From contig JADYZV010000013.1 of the NCBI GenBank assembly GCA_020852965.1, positions 1 through 64,000 on the forward strand: a DNA stretch of 64,000 nt, in the 5' to 3' direction. Positions 35,279-43,820 of the stretch are shown one piece after another. The notes under the pieces were generated by a model. It saw nothing but the letters and a program-made list of their open reading frames with translations, did no database searches and was not told where the DNA came from. This DNA is from Pirellulaceae bacterium (GTDB lineage Bacteria > Planctomycetota > Planctomycetia > Pirellulales > Pirellulaceae). Position numbers and translations under genes: made by a program. How positions within the stretch are numbered: position 1 is the first letter of the stretch; each line of letters starts with the position of its first letter.

Positions 35279-35345
35279 GTAGTGGACGAGGTTACGAGTC
35301 CTTTTGACTTAGTAGGTAGCAGGGGCTCGTAACCTCGTCCACTAC
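35279..35345. repeat. GTGGACGAGGTTACGAGTCC palindromic element, copy 2
   Basis: GTAGTGGACGAGGTTACGAG plus TCC (35279-35301) is answered by the inverse arm ending CTCGTAACCTCGTCCACTAC (35326-35345). The 21-base loop differs from the other copies. It lies 3' of the coiled-coil gene on the minus strand. Confidence 0.88.
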
Positions 35346-35378
35346 ACCAAACCCTAAGATTTAAAATGGTCGAAGCAC
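35346..35378. repeat. CCCTAAGAT-TGGTCGAAGCAC element, partial copy
   Basis: It shares ACCCTAAGATTTAAAATGGT then CGAAGCAC with the hairpin at 37817-37862, but the left arm is missing, apparently replaced by the adjoining GTGGACGAG palindrome. It could be an insertion of one element into the other. Confidence 0.7.
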
Positions 35379-35425
35379 CAGGCACCTCAGTATTCACTGA
35401 GATTTCGGCAAAGAGCCTGCTACCA

Positions 35426-35911
35426 TTATTGCTTCGATGCAAATAGACCTGCCGATATTGTCTCGTTTGTACCGGAATTCTCAGCATCGCGTTTGGCTTT
35501 CAAGGCCGCAAATTTCTCGGCGCGCTGCGTCCGTTTCTGCTCTGCGCGCTCCGCCCGTAAAGCGACCAACTCTTGGTGCCTTTCAGCCTGATCTTGCATT
35601 CTGGCATACTGTTTCTCTGCATTGCGCTGGAGTGATTCTTGTTGCGCGGCGTACATTTGAGCCTGTTGCTGAAGCATTAGTTGCTGCATAGCGTACATTT
35701 GTCGCTGCTGCATCAGCGCTTGTTGGTATGCAAACGGGTTGGGGGTACTACTCGAGACGATGTTTCCAAAAGAGGCAGGAGAACTGGTGCTTGGTTGCCC
35801 CCCTCCCCCGCCACGACCGCCCGAACACTGAGCCAACGCGTTGCTGGAGGACGCCAGTGTGGCTACGAGTCCAATGAGGGCCAAGGCAGGGTGATTGAGT
35901 TGCTTGAGCAT
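35426..35911 (-). CDS. Secreted Gln/Ala-rich coiled-coil protein
   Basis: A 161-residue protein of no recognised family. The signal peptide covers residues 1-27 (LALIGLVATLASSSNALA) and a Gly-rich stretch (CSGGRGGGGGQPS) follows. From residue about 55 there are Met/Gln/Ala repeats (YQQALMQQRQMYAMQQLMLQ and onward). The C-terminal half is a strongly charged helix (HQELVALRAERAEQKRTQRA) likely to form a coiled coil. The ATG at 35909-35911 has a strong GGGAGG ahead. Similar short coiled-coil exported proteins are frequent in this phylum, but the role is unknown. Downstream lie two dispersed palindromes, upstream a squalene-cyclase-fold gene in the same direction. Confidence 0.75.
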   Translation of the reverse strand: MLKQLNHPALALIGLVATLASSSNALAQCSGGRGGGGGQPSTSSPASFGNIVSSSTPNPFAYQQALMQQRQMYAMQQLMLQQQAQMYAAQQESLQRNAEKQYARMQDQAERHQELVALRAERAEQKRTQRAEKFAALKAKRDAENSGTNETISAGLFASKQ

Positions 35912-36096
35912 GGTACACCTCCCAGTGTCTTTGAGAAAAGAGTTGCTGGCAAATTACACGTAAACCAACGAGTTGCGTTGACTTGGCAATTGCCTATTAA
36001 CTAGTAAGGGAGATTTTGGGGAAGTTTTGTCACGCTAAAAAAAATGTGGAATTCCGCCGTCTGGCGTCGGTGGCTGTGGTCACTAGAGAGTTGGCT

Positions 36097-37680
36097 CTAC
36101 TTGGCAGCAGTCGCTTCGCCTTCGGGCTCGTAGAGCGGCAGATGTCGGTAATAGACTTCGAGACAGAACAGCGATAAACAGGTCGTATAGAGCCGGCCTG
36201 CATGGGCGCCCCAGGCATCGCGTCGAGGCGACCAACTTCCGCGCTCCGCCCCATGCTTCTCTTGGTTTGCGGGGACGTCGACGCGGAGTCGCTCGTTCCA
36301 CTCCTCCCAAAGTGGGCCGCCGTAATGGTGCAGGGACTGCGTGGCATAGTACCAGTAGTAGACGTCGGGCCGATTGGTGTCCAGCGGATGGTTGGCCACC
36401 AACGAGCCCAGTCCCTGAGCCATGCCCGGCATGTTGCGATGCCATCCCAAATATTGCCGACAGAGCATGCCTTCGGCGGTCATCGACGGAGAAGCGCGTT
36501 GGCCGACTTTGTAGGCGTAGCCCGAATTGTAGTCGCTGCTGACGCTGTCGAGATACTGCTCGATTTTCGGAAAGACACTCGTGCTGATATCTAAGCCAGC
36601 CGCTTGCCCGCTTTTCAGCCCCATCACGAACCAGCCAGTGACTGATGTGTCCGAGTCGAATCTCGGGACGTATCGCCAACCTCCTTCGGGAGACTGAGCC
36701 TTACAAGCAAAGTCGCAAGCCTTCTGAGCGTAGGGCCGTATCCAGTAGTCACGCGTCATGCCGTACAGTTCACACAGCGCAATGGTCGCCTGTGCCTGAG
36801 CGTACATCCGCTCGTTGCCCTGAGCGCGCGGAGCCATGAAGCCGCTGGAGTCCTGCTGCTTAACCAGCCATTTAGCGGCTTTACTGAGCTCTTGTTTGTA
36901 CTCGCCGCTCTTGTGCGTGCTGCCTGCTCCCATAAAGGCCAGCATCGCCATAGCGGTAGCCGCAGTTTGGTTCTCCGATCGGCTCCCCGCTGTGTATGGC
37001 CCAACCATGCTCCACGATCCATCCGTGCGCTGTTGCCGCTTCAACCAAGCCAACCCCAATGCGACGGCATCCTCCGTTTCCCTGGTCCCTCCACCACGTT
37101 TGAGCAATGATTGCTTCAATGCTCCCGTACGACCGCTAAACATACTAGCATGATGGGCCGATGCGGCGCTCGATGGCTGGGCTGGGGGCAATGCTTCGAG
37201 GCTGGGTAGATTGGTTACCGTCGCGATCGTATCTGTCAGCGCAGGTGATTCGATCGCCACGTCGATATCGACTTGCTGCAAACTGAACTCGGGTACCGTG
37301 GGTTTGTCAAGGCTTGCCGCGTCGAGCTCGACAGGTTCCAAACTGAAATCAGCTATCGTGGGTAGCATTGCATCGCCCCCTTGAGTGACCGTCAGCAAAA
37401 TGCTGTTACCAACGCTGGATTGCAGCGTCCAGAGAGCCAACAGAAGCATCAGTGCTAGGTGGAGAATCAGGCTGATTAACCAAGGCGGTGCGTCCTTGAT
37501 CGCCGCCAAACGTTCTCGTTGCAAATCAAAGAAATCGATCCAGCCCCTGCGTGGTTTTCGCCTTGCGAGAGCTCGATCAAAGGGCGTTAACAAGAGAGCT
37601 GAACCGGACTTATGGGAACGGTTCGCCGGCGTAGGAATCTGTGCAGGCGGAATCCCGGGTGGTGACTTTACTGAGTGCAT
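36097..37680 (-). CDS. Prenyltransferase/squalene-cyclase-fold membrane protein
   Basis: A protein of about 527 residues. A cytoplasmic basic N-terminus and one membrane helix (residues about 60-80, WLISLILHLALMLLLALWTL) anchor an exported domain with repeated (alpha/alpha) units of the squalene-hopene cyclase/prenyltransferase type: AVALGLAWLKRQQRTDGSWS, TAATAMAMLAFMG, AKWLVKQQDSSGFM, QAQATIALCELYG and AQSPEGGWRY. These QxxDGSW-like repeats form a barrel, but the cyclase DxDD motif is not apparent, so it is probably not a functional cyclase. Such proteins are numerous and uncharacterised in planctomycetes. The frame reaches a GTG at 37689; I take the ATG at 37678-37680. Confidence 0.82.
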   Translation of the reverse strand: MHSVKSPPGIPPAQIPTPANRSHKSGSALLLTPFDRALARRKPRRGWIDFFDLQRERLAAIKDAPPWLISLILHLALMLLLALWTLQSSVGNSILLTVTQGGDAMLPTIADFSLEPVELDAASLDKPTVPEFSLQQVDIDVAIESPALTDTIATVTNLPSLEALPPAQPSSAASAHHASMFSGRTGALKQSLLKRGGGTRETEDAVALGLAWLKRQQRTDGSWSMVGPYTAGSRSENQTAATAMAMLAFMGAGSTHKSGEYKQELSKAAKWLVKQQDSSGFMAPRAQGNERMYAQAQATIALCELYGMTRDYWIRPYAQKACDFACKAQSPEGGWRYVPRFDSDTSVTGWFVMGLKSGQAAGLDISTSVFPKIEQYLDSVSSDYNSGYAYKVGQRASPSMTAEGMLCRQYLGWHRNMPGMAQGLGSLVANHPLDTNRPDVYYWYYATQSLHHYGGPLWEEWNERLRVDVPANQEKHGAERGSWSPRRDAWGAHAGRLYTTCLSLFCLEVYYRHLPLYEPEGEATAAK

Positions 37681-37816
37681 GAAAGACACGCCGATCTGCT
37701 GGTTGAATTGCCGCTACTAAATACGCATGTATTCTCTCAGAGGAGCTTTTTCGAACGTGGATGTCACGCTCAACGTGAGCAAGCATGCAAAAGCTTCGTA
37801 ATAGTTCAGCAGACTA

Positions 37817-37862
37817 GCGCTTCGACCACACTAAACCCTAAGATTAAAAATGGTCAAAGCAC
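37817..37862. repeat. GTGCTTTGACCA-TGGTCAAAGCAC hairpin element, copy 1
   Basis: The left arm GCGCTTCGACCA (37817-37828) and the right arm TGGTCAAAGCAC (37851-37862) pair apart from two positions, with a 22-base loop containing ACCCTAAGAT. The right arm touches the stop codon of the peroxidase gene on the minus strand, so the hairpin would form exactly at its 3' end and may serve as a terminator. Confidence 0.8.
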
Positions 37863-40075
37863 TAGATGACCAGAAAATCCAACCCTCGCAATCGGGTCTT
37901 GCCGTTGCTGACCAGGAGGTCGAGCGTTGCTGTGGATATTGGCTGATATTGATCCGAGCCAACGAGGCGAATTTGATAGTCACCGGTCTCGGCAATCGAA
38001 CTGAATCGATAGTTCCCGCGTCGATCCGTAGTCGTGGTGTCCATCACGTCGCCGGCATCGTCGAGCAGCTCCAGGGTTACTCCTTCAACTCCGGTCGTAG
38101 AACTGCGCGGCTCAGATTGTCGTCTGGTGGTGGTCGTGTCCGCTGCCCGGGAAACTTGACCACTCACCTCGGCAACCATAAAGAACACATTGTCTTGTAA
38201 GCCCTCTACGGTCGTATTGCGTTCGATGACATCCGCGAGCGAAGTCCGTTGGAGCTGCTTCAACTCAGAACCACGGAAGGTGTTCTCGTACCAGAATCGA
38301 TCGCCAGCACGAAGCCTTTCAAATTGGTCTACGATGATCGTCTGCGTCAATTCGCCCACAGAGCTGCCACGAACATGGTCTTCTGCCAATAGTCCAACCC
38401 ACAAGTCGATGTTGTTGACGTCACCGTAGAGCGACTCGAGCTTGTCCTGCAAGTCCACGTCGCTCGTAATCTCAGCGAATGAATTCACGGCTCTGAGCCC
38501 ATAGGCTTGTCGAGTCGTGTTGTAGTCGGACAGTCCGTGGTCACGACCGCGCTGAATGTTGAGAGCTGCCAAATCAAGTCCACCGGAACCCGGAGGGCCG
38601 AACAACGCGTTTCTGAGACTATCGACAACCTCCAAGTCGACTTCCTGAGCCTGGGTGGATGCTTCGTATTTGAGCAGCGTGTCGATCCCTGTCGCTTCCA
38701 GTATTTGAGGATTGTGGAATGCTTCTGCCAAGGTGATCGAATCGCTCACCGCTCTTCCATCGTTGTCGAAGAACTCGATTTCGTCGTTGAGCGTGCTATG
38801 TCCAAATCGGTATGCTGCCGTTGAGAACTCATTGGCGATCGTTGGATCGACCGACGAATCATAGCCCTGGTAGCGCGATAGCGCTCGGTCCCCCAATAGC
38901 GCTGGAAGGAACTCGTTGTAGGTGATAGCTTGGATCTCGGCGATGACAATTGCGCGAGCTTGTTGGTAGATTTGTTCGTCGGTCAACGTGGAATCACCGT
39001 CGGAAATTTCATCCGCCAGTCGATTGTGTTCGCGTACGAAGAGTGTTTGCAACGCGGTCAGCGAAATGTTCTCGTTCGCTCGGATGTCGCCCGCCGTAAT
39101 GGTGCCATCGGCGTCCGTCGGCAACAATCCTGCGTCGGTTATCAAAAGCTTTCCACCCTCAAAGGATCGCAGTCCATTTGCCGTTTCGATGTCGCTTCCG
39201 TAGACCTGGGAACCGTCCACGTAGGCGGTGATTTCACTCACTTGCTGACGCGGATTGTCAAGCGAATTTCCCGTATCCGAAGCAAATTGCGATCGAATAA
39301 GTGGAATCGTAGCTGTGCCCGTTGAAGCGGGGTCAAATTGTGGATCGCCAGCAGGTACTTCAATGTCGAATGATTCACCACCCACGGCTTGATCCGACGT
39401 CAAGTCAATGTCGTGGTCCAGGAACTGCCCCCAAACATAGATGAATGCTGACAACCCGCGATCGCTTCGCGTCCCCTCGATATCGGCTGTCGAGAGCACG
39501 TTGCTAATCTCGCGAGCGCTCGGACGATCTTCACCGGCAGGTGTCGAAATTCCATCCGAGTAATCCGCATCGGCGATTCTCAAGAGTTCTTCGCCGGCAC
39601 TCCCAAGTTCAGGGTTTTCAAGGTTATTGTTGGTGCCGTCGATGGAACGAACTTCGTCTGGCAAACTCGGAACGGATTCGTCTTGAGGGGGAGCATGCCT
39701 ACGTGATTCGTGTTCACCTCGATTCAGTCGATTGATCACAAACAGCGCATCTTGCGGTGAAAGCAGGCCGTCGTTGTTGACATCAATGAAGTTGAGGTCG
39801 TCCCTTTGCGACCTTTGATTGATGGCGTTGATGACCATCAGCGCGTCCATCGGCGAAACCAAGCCATCGTCGTTGACATCTTCCGCATCAAAGCGATTGT
39901 GATGAAACGGCTGAAAATCGGCCGCCAACAACCTTCTGGACTCCAACGTCTCCGCGCGAAGACGCCTTGCATAGCGTTTGCGTGAATTTTGCTTGAGGGC
40001 GTTGCGACGCAAGGTTCGCCCGAGGCGACGGATGTGAGACTGGAGCATGTGTGCTGTGGACTCAAAGAATGTCAT
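37862..40075 (-). CDS. Exported haem peroxidase with dockerin and Cna-B-like domains
   Basis: A 737-residue surface protein. It starts with a basic leader and a LEPR-type motif (RAETLESRRLLAADF, residues about 40-55). Two dockerin-like EF repeats follow (DVNDDGLVSPMDALMVINAI and DVNNDGLLSPQDALFVINRL). The catalytic part is an animal-type haem peroxidase with distal His in WGQFLDHDIDLTSD, REHNRLADE, proximal His in STAAYRFGHSTLNDE and RGRDHGLSDYNTTR. The last 90 residues look like a Cna-B/SpaA beta-sandwich (VEGVTLELLDDAGDVMDTTT, RRGNYRFSSI). It probably binds haem and uses hydrogen peroxide to oxidise halide or organic substrates outside the cell. The ATG has GGAGG nine bases ahead. A repeat hairpin follows the stop. 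Confidence 0.92.
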   Translation of the reverse strand: MTFFESTAHMLQSHIRRLGRTLRRNALKQNSRKRYARRLRAETLESRRLLAADFQPFHHNRFDAEDVNDDGLVSPMDALMVINAINQRSQRDDLNFIDVNNDGLLSPQDALFVINRLNRGEHESRRHAPPQDESVPSLPDEVRSIDGTNNNLENPELGSAGEELLRIADADYSDGISTPAGEDRPSAREISNVLSTADIEGTRSDRGLSAFIYVWGQFLDHDIDLTSDQAVGGESFDIEVPAGDPQFDPASTGTATIPLIRSQFASDTGNSLDNPRQQVSEITAYVDGSQVYGSDIETANGLRSFEGGKLLITDAGLLPTDADGTITAGDIRANENISLTALQTLFVREHNRLADEISDGDSTLTDEQIYQQARAIVIAEIQAITYNEFLPALLGDRALSRYQGYDSSVDPTIANEFSTAAYRFGHSTLNDEIEFFDNDGRAVSDSITLAEAFHNPQILEATGIDTLLKYEASTQAQEVDLEVVDSLRNALFGPPGSGGLDLAALNIQRGRDHGLSDYNTTRQAYGLRAVNSFAEITSDVDLQDKLESLYGDVNNIDLWVGLLAEDHVRGSSVGELTQTIIVDQFERLRAGDRFWYENTFRGSELKQLQRTSLADVIERNTTVEGLQDNVFFMVAEVSGQVSRAADTTTTRRQSEPRSSTTGVEGVTLELLDDAGDVMDTTTTDRRGNYRFSSIAETGDYQIRLVGSDQYQPISTATLDLLVSNGKTRLRGLDFLVI

Positions 40076-40365
40076 GACTTTGGCCTCCGATGAGAAGAAA
40101 AGTTCGGGGCAGACCGTGTATGGCGGACGGCATTCGAGCTTGGTTCGGCTAAGAATGGCGTCGCCTCAATAGCCCCTTAGCTCCATAGGGCGCAAAGCTG
40201 CGGTGGCTGTCACGCTAGTCAGCAGGCAAAAACAGTTTTACCCAACTCTTCATAGCGGCTGACCGGCGCGGAAAACCCTGATTGTTCAGCCGGCAGCTCG
40301 AATTAGATTGAGGACACCAAGAATCGAGTTCCATGGGACCATACGACATGAAGGAGCTTCGAGGT
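40076..40365. other. Intergenic region upstream of the peroxidase gene
   Basis: 290 bases between the peroxidase start and the end of hemP. They contain several GC-rich potential stems and a GGGCGCAAAGC string that recalls c-di-GMP-I riboswitches, but it lies on the wrong strand for the peroxidase gene and lacks the second half of the aptamer. I see no gene. Confidence 0.4.
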
Positions 40366-40557
40366 CTACTTGGTCAAAATCAGCTTTCCCTGACGAGTCT
40401 TTCGCAGACGGTAGAGTTGCCCGCCACACTCGATCCAAACCTCGTCGCCACAGCGCGCGAAGTCGTCGAAATGGACAATTTTTGGAAGCTCTAGAGGGGC
40501 ATGCCCTGTCTCTTGCGTATTTCGCCCGGCTGCTTCTTGTGGAATATCGTTCGGCAT
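40366..40557 (-). CDS. hemP: Hemin uptake protein HemP
   Basis: A 63-residue small protein. Its C-terminal half (WIECGGQLYRLRKTRQGKLI followed by LTK) matches HemP, whose hallmark is YRLRxTRxxKLILTK. HemP works with haem import in proteobacteria, where it also activates transport genes under low iron. The N-terminal half is variable, as is normal for the family. Longer open frames lie on the antisense strand here, so the gene is easily missed. ATG at 40555-40557. A palindrome about 95 bases upstream (40651-40667) lies in the divergent promoter region shared with the DUF1559 gene, suggesting an iron-responsive site. No haem transporter genes are visible in the window, so its partner must lie elsewhere. 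Confidence 0.8.
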   Translation of the reverse strand: MPNDIPQEAAGRNTQETGHAPLELPKIVHFDDFARCGDEVWIECGGQLYRLRKTRQGKLILTK

Positions 40558-40650
40558 AGTTTGGCGCTATTCGTTGGCGAAATGCGGTTGAACACGTCTT
40601 TTTGACGTTGGGCACTTGCGATTTATCGCAAGGCTGATATTATTTTAATG

Positions 40651-40667
40651 ATACTGAATCTCAGTAT
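40651..40667. promoter_or_regulatory. Perfect palindrome ATACTGA-ATC-TCAGTAT in the divergent hemP promoter region
   Basis: Two 7-base arms around a 3-base spacer in an AT-rich setting (AATGATACTGAATCTCAGTA and onward), about 94 bases before the hemP ATG and 152 bases before the DUF1559 ATG. The layout recalls sites for Fur-like regulators (TGATAAT-type halves), which would suit hemP. The exact regulator is not known. Confidence 0.5.
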
Positions 40668-40818
40668 TAATTCAACGCCGTCGACGCAGCAAGCCATCGG
40701 TGCCAGGCCCGCTTTGCGATCCTGCCGCTCCTTCGCCAGCCACGCTCGGTTCCGCCCTGCATACTTAGGTAAGTATGGGGCCGTCCCAGTTCGTGCTATC
40801 TCAGAAGGAGTCCAGCAC

Positions 40819-41751
40819 ATGTCCATTCTTCCAATCTCAGTTCATAGACCCGCCAGAAAAGCCACGATTTGGCATGGTTCTTTCAAGCGAAGCGCCTTCA
40901 CGCTTGTCGAACTATTGGTGGTAATCGCCATCATTGGCATTCTCGTGAGCCTACTGCTCCCTGCCGTTCAATCCGCTCGCGAGGCCGCAAGAAGGGTTCA
41001 GTGTTCCAACAATCTCAAACAGATCGGCTTGGGGCTTCTCAATTACGAATCGACGTTCAAGAAGTTTCCCGTGGGGTCGATCGAAAGCAACTTCATCAGC
41101 GCTTTCACCTCGATCCTGCCTCATTTGGAACAGGGTAATACCTACACCAAGTACGACTTTTCAAAGTACTACACTCTCCCCGAGAATGCCGTGGTCTCAA
41201 GGCAGTGGATGCCCGCCTACCTTTGTCCGTCCATGGTGCTACCGCGCGATGTGCCTGAGACGCGAGGCGATGAGGTTGGGGGGCCGAGCAGCTACTTACT
41301 CAACGAAGGCACTTCCAGCTATATGTCCAACGCGGACGGAATGTTCGCTGCCGATTGGCCAGCCTACGGCATGAGCAATCCGCATATTGGATTCGGGCAA
41401 ATCTCCGACGGCACCAGCAATACGTTAGCCGTGAGCGAAACAACCTACAACTATAAAGACTACAAATGGGACACAGCGCTCCCGGCCCCCCTAGGAGGTA
41501 CTGTCCGCTATGGTCTTGCGCGTTGGGTCGTCGGGTATCCACGCGTGGCCATGGGGACAACGCGTTTTCCGATCAATGATTTCTCGACGGGAACGCTCGA
41601 AGGTTATAGCAGCCAGCACTCGGGGGGCGTCACGGCGCTGCTTATGGATGGCAGCGTTCGCTTTCTTAGTGATCGCGTCAATCCGACCAGCTTCAATGCG
41701 ATGTCGACGCGCGCAGGCGGTGAGGTGATTGATGCCAATGCTCTTCAGTAA
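40819..41751 (+). CDS. DUF1559 pseudopilin-like exported protein
   Basis: A protein of about 310 residues in the DUF1559 family, which is greatly expanded in planctomycetes. The type IV pilin-like N-terminal methylation motif and helix are seen at residues about 27-50 ([20 protein letters not shown]), followed by the family signature [20 protein letters not shown]. The C-terminal part has the typical ISDGTSNTLAVSET and the ending ALLMDGSVRFLSD. Function unproven; probably a secreted or membrane-held pseudopilin. ATG 40819 has GAAGGAG ahead and is preferred over an upstream ATG at 40648, which lies before the palindrome-proximal leader. It starts a same-strand series of five genes that is divergent from hemP. 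Confidence 0.9.
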   Translation: MSILPISVHRPARKATIWHGSFKRSAFTLVELLVVIAIIGILVSLLLPAVQSAREAARRVQCSNNLKQIGLGLLNYESTFKKFPVGSIESNFISAFTSILPHLEQGNTYTKYDFSKYYTLPENAVVSRQWMPAYLCPSMVLPRDVPETRGDEVGGPSSYLLNEGTSSYMSNADGMFAADWPAYGMSNPHIGFGQISDGTSNTLAVSETTYNYKDYKWDTALPAPLGGTVRYGLARWVVGYPRVAMGTTRFPINDFSTGTLEGYSSQHSGGVTALLMDGSVRFLSDRVNPTSFNAMSTRAGGEVIDANALQ

Positions 41752-42208
41752 CTTAAACTTTTTCCCCTGGTCCTCGGCCACTTTCGGTTCGATACCCCGC
41801 GCCTTTTGGGTGGGGGGCATGGTCATCGGCTGGAGTTGTTTGGGTTGCAATCCAACCGGACCGGCTCGGCAATCCGTCAGCGGCACAGTCATGCTCGATG
41901 GCCAGCCCGCCTCAGGATTGAGCCTGGTGTTTACGCCGACGGGAAGTAAGCAGTTGGGGGTGGCGTCTGAAGTTACCGACGGTCGGTTTTCACTCGATAC
42001 CACCACGGGGCCTTCCGAAGGCGAATATGACGTGACTGTCGATACAATCGAGCCAGATCTGGAAGAATTTGAGCAGCTTCGGCAGGCCGGCAAGAAGCCG
42101 TTGTCGTCGATTAAACTGCATCCGCGTTACCGCAAGCCAGGCGCGCTGCAAGCGAGTGTGTTGGCTGACCAAGAGAACGTTTTTAATTTTGAGCTAAAGA
42201 GCCGTTGA
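41732..42208 (+). CDS. Lipoprotein-like carboxypeptidase-regulatory-type protein
   Basis: A protein of about 158 residues. A signal segment ends at VIGWSCLGCNPTG, where the last Cys may be lipidated, although the lipobox is imperfect. Beyond it a beta-sandwich domain of the carboxypeptidase-regulatory/transthyretin-like type (SVSGTVMLDGQPASGLSLVF, then GRFSLDTTTGPSEGEYDVTV) is typical of the small proteins that follow DUF1559 genes in planctomycetes. The ATG at 41732 lies inside the end of the upstream gene (overlap about 20 bases), so the two are co-translated. Role unknown, likely periplasmic. Confidence 0.85.
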   Translation: MPMLFSNLNFFPWSSATFGSIPRAFWVGGMVIGWSCLGCNPTGPARQSVSGTVMLDGQPASGLSLVFTPTGSKQLGVASEVTDGRFSLDTTTGPSEGEYDVTVDTIEPDLEEFEQLRQAGKKPLSSIKLHPRYRKPGALQASVLADQENVFNFELKSR

Positions 42209-42261
42209 ATTCATACGCAACACAAAAATCTGGGAGCTTAGCATCTCCAGAAAGGACTTCG

Positions 42262-43662
42262 ATGCCCAAATTGATTTGTCGTGGCTGGCAATTCGCCGCG
42301 TTGGCCTTGGCGTTTTGCGTTTCCATGGCCGGCCTGCCGGTGATTGAAGCGCAGGGGAAAAATCCTTGGCTGAAACCGAGCGGTAGGAAACCGGCGAGCT
42401 CAAATTGGACAGGCTTTCAAAACGGTGGTCAGCCGATGATCGGCAGCGGAATGCTGCCGACAAACTGGTCCCCCAATGCTGGTTCGTTCGCTTGGCAAGC
42501 ACCCATTGAGGGTTACGGTCAATCGACACCGGTCCTATGGGACGAACAGGTTTTCGTTACTTCCACCAGCGGCGCAAACAAAGAGCAATGCCACTTGTCA
42601 GCCTATGACTTGAAAGAGGGGAAGCGATGGTGGAAGAGAGACTTTACCAATCCGACACCTGAGGAGAAAACGGCCTATGTCAGCCTGGCGGCACCTACAC
42701 CAATTGTCGACGCCAATGGATTGCTGGCGTTGTTCGAAGGGGGCTTGCTGGTGGCTGTTGATCTCGATGGTGCGGAGCGTTGGCAGCGCAATTTAGTTGC
42801 GGAGTATGGGCCTATCAAAGCTCGGCATGGCCTAGCCGCTTCGCTCGAACAAAATGACTCAAACGCGTTTGTGTGGATCGAGCGCAACGAGGAACCTTAC
42901 CTATTAGCAGTAAGTAAGAGCACGGGTGAAACGGTGTGGAAAGTGCCAGGACTGAGTGCAACGTCTTGGGCTTCGCCGCGTTTGGTCCCCACCGAACATG
43001 GCCCCCACTTGGTGGCAAACGCCCATGGCAAAGCAGTCGGCTTTGATCCGATATCAGGTGAGCGGCTTTGGGAGTTGTCGAGGATTGAGAACAACACATC
43101 TTGCACGCCAGTCCCATGCGGGCTGGGGAAGTTTCTGATCGGTGCGTCCGACGGACGTGGTGAAGAGAGTAGCGGCAGCGGTACACCATCGAGCGGAGTC
43201 GTGCAGATCGTGCGCGATCCAACCAGTGGCGACTATTCCGCCGACTATCTATGGCGCGCTGAGAGGGCAAGTTGTTCGTTTGGCAGTCCGGTGGCAAGTG
43301 ACACTCGCGCTTTCTTCGTCAATCGCTCTGGAGTCCTATTCCAATTGGACTTAGCAACCGGTGAGGAGACCTCTGCTGCGCGGATCAAGGCCGGAAGTAT
43401 TTGGGCCACTCCGGTTATTGCACACAATCAATTGTACTTGTTCGGTCAAAAGGGGACGACATCGATCGTCTCTTTGACAAGTGGCGAGGAAGAGCAGAGT
43501 TGTATTTTGTGGTTGGAGCCAACTGAGGCACCTGCCGAAGGCGAATCCGTCGCGAAGGCCAGCGGTGGATCGGTGCTATACGCAGCCGCAGTCGCCGCAC
43601 GTTACTTGATCCTACGCCAAGGCAGCAGGTTAACCGCGATCCAATCAGAAATCTCAAAGTAG
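42262..43662 (+). CDS. Exported PQQ-like beta-propeller protein
   Basis: A protein of about 466 residues in the PQQ/BamB-like beta-propeller class. A signal peptide (FAALALAFCVSMAGLPVIEA) is followed by blades in which repeated motifs of the form GxxxWxxxL or LDLxTGExxW appear (SAYDLKEGKRWWKRDF, AVDLDGAERWQRNL, AVSKSTGETVWKVP, FDPISGERLWELS). Such propellers serve as protein-interaction or redox scaffolds; no metal site or PQQ enzyme motif is seen. The frame opens at 42205 but the ATG at 42262 has AAAGGA upstream and starts the signal peptide. It is the third gene of the hemP-divergent series. A palindromic repeat lies 22 bases after the stop. Confidence 0.87.
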   Translation: MPKLICRGWQFAALALAFCVSMAGLPVIEAQGKNPWLKPSGRKPASSNWTGFQNGGQPMIGSGMLPTNWSPNAGSFAWQAPIEGYGQSTPVLWDEQVFVTSTSGANKEQCHLSAYDLKEGKRWWKRDFTNPTPEEKTAYVSLAAPTPIVDANGLLALFEGGLLVAVDLDGAERWQRNLVAEYGPIKARHGLAASLEQNDSNAFVWIERNEEPYLLAVSKSTGETVWKVPGLSATSWASPRLVPTEHGPHLVANAHGKAVGFDPISGERLWELSRIENNTSCTPVPCGLGKFLIGASDGRGEESSGSGTPSSGVVQIVRDPTSGDYSADYLWRAERASCSFGSPVASDTRAFFVNRSGVLFQLDLATGEETSAARIKAGSIWATPVIAHNQLYLFGQKGTTSIVSLTSGEEEQSCILWLEPTEAPAEGESVAKASGGSVLYAAAVAARYLILRQGSRLTAIQSEISK

Positions 43663-43683
43663 TACTTTGACAATAAATTCCAT

Positions 43684-43750
43684 GTAGTGGACGAGGCTAC
43701 AAGTCCCTTTTATTTTAAAACCGTTGGGGATTCGTAACCTCGTCCACTAC
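43684..43750. repeat. GTGGACGAGGCTACAAGTCC palindromic element, copy 3
   Basis: The left arm GTAGTGGACGAGGCTACAAG with TCC (43684-43706) is answered by the inverse arm ending TTCGTAACCTCGTCCACTAC (43731-43750). Two or three compensating or free mismatches are present. It lies 3' of the propeller gene and before the kelch gene. Confidence 0.87.
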
Positions 43751-43820
43751 TGCCTGTGACATTCAGTCACTTTTCGCACGATGATAACGAATCACTTTCA
43801 CAACAGAAGGACACCAATCC

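Larger units (their letters stand above)
35139..35425. other. Intergenic region with two adjacent palindromic repeats
   Basis: 287 bases hold a GTGGACGAG palindrome (35279-35345) fused directly to a CCCTAAGAT-type hairpin fragment (35346-35378). Upstream of these an AT-rich stretch probably contains the sigma factor promoter. No gene is seen. Confidence 0.5.

Noticed and set aside
40185-40200. GGGCGCAAAGC string resembling a c-di-GMP-I riboswitch
   Set aside because: It is on the plus strand, while the neighbouring gene it could control is on the minus strand, and the second half of the aptamer is absent.
40286-40615. 109-codon minus-strand frame overlapping hemP
   Set aside because: Another frame of the same strand; the HemP signature lies in 40366-40557, so the longer frame is a shadow.
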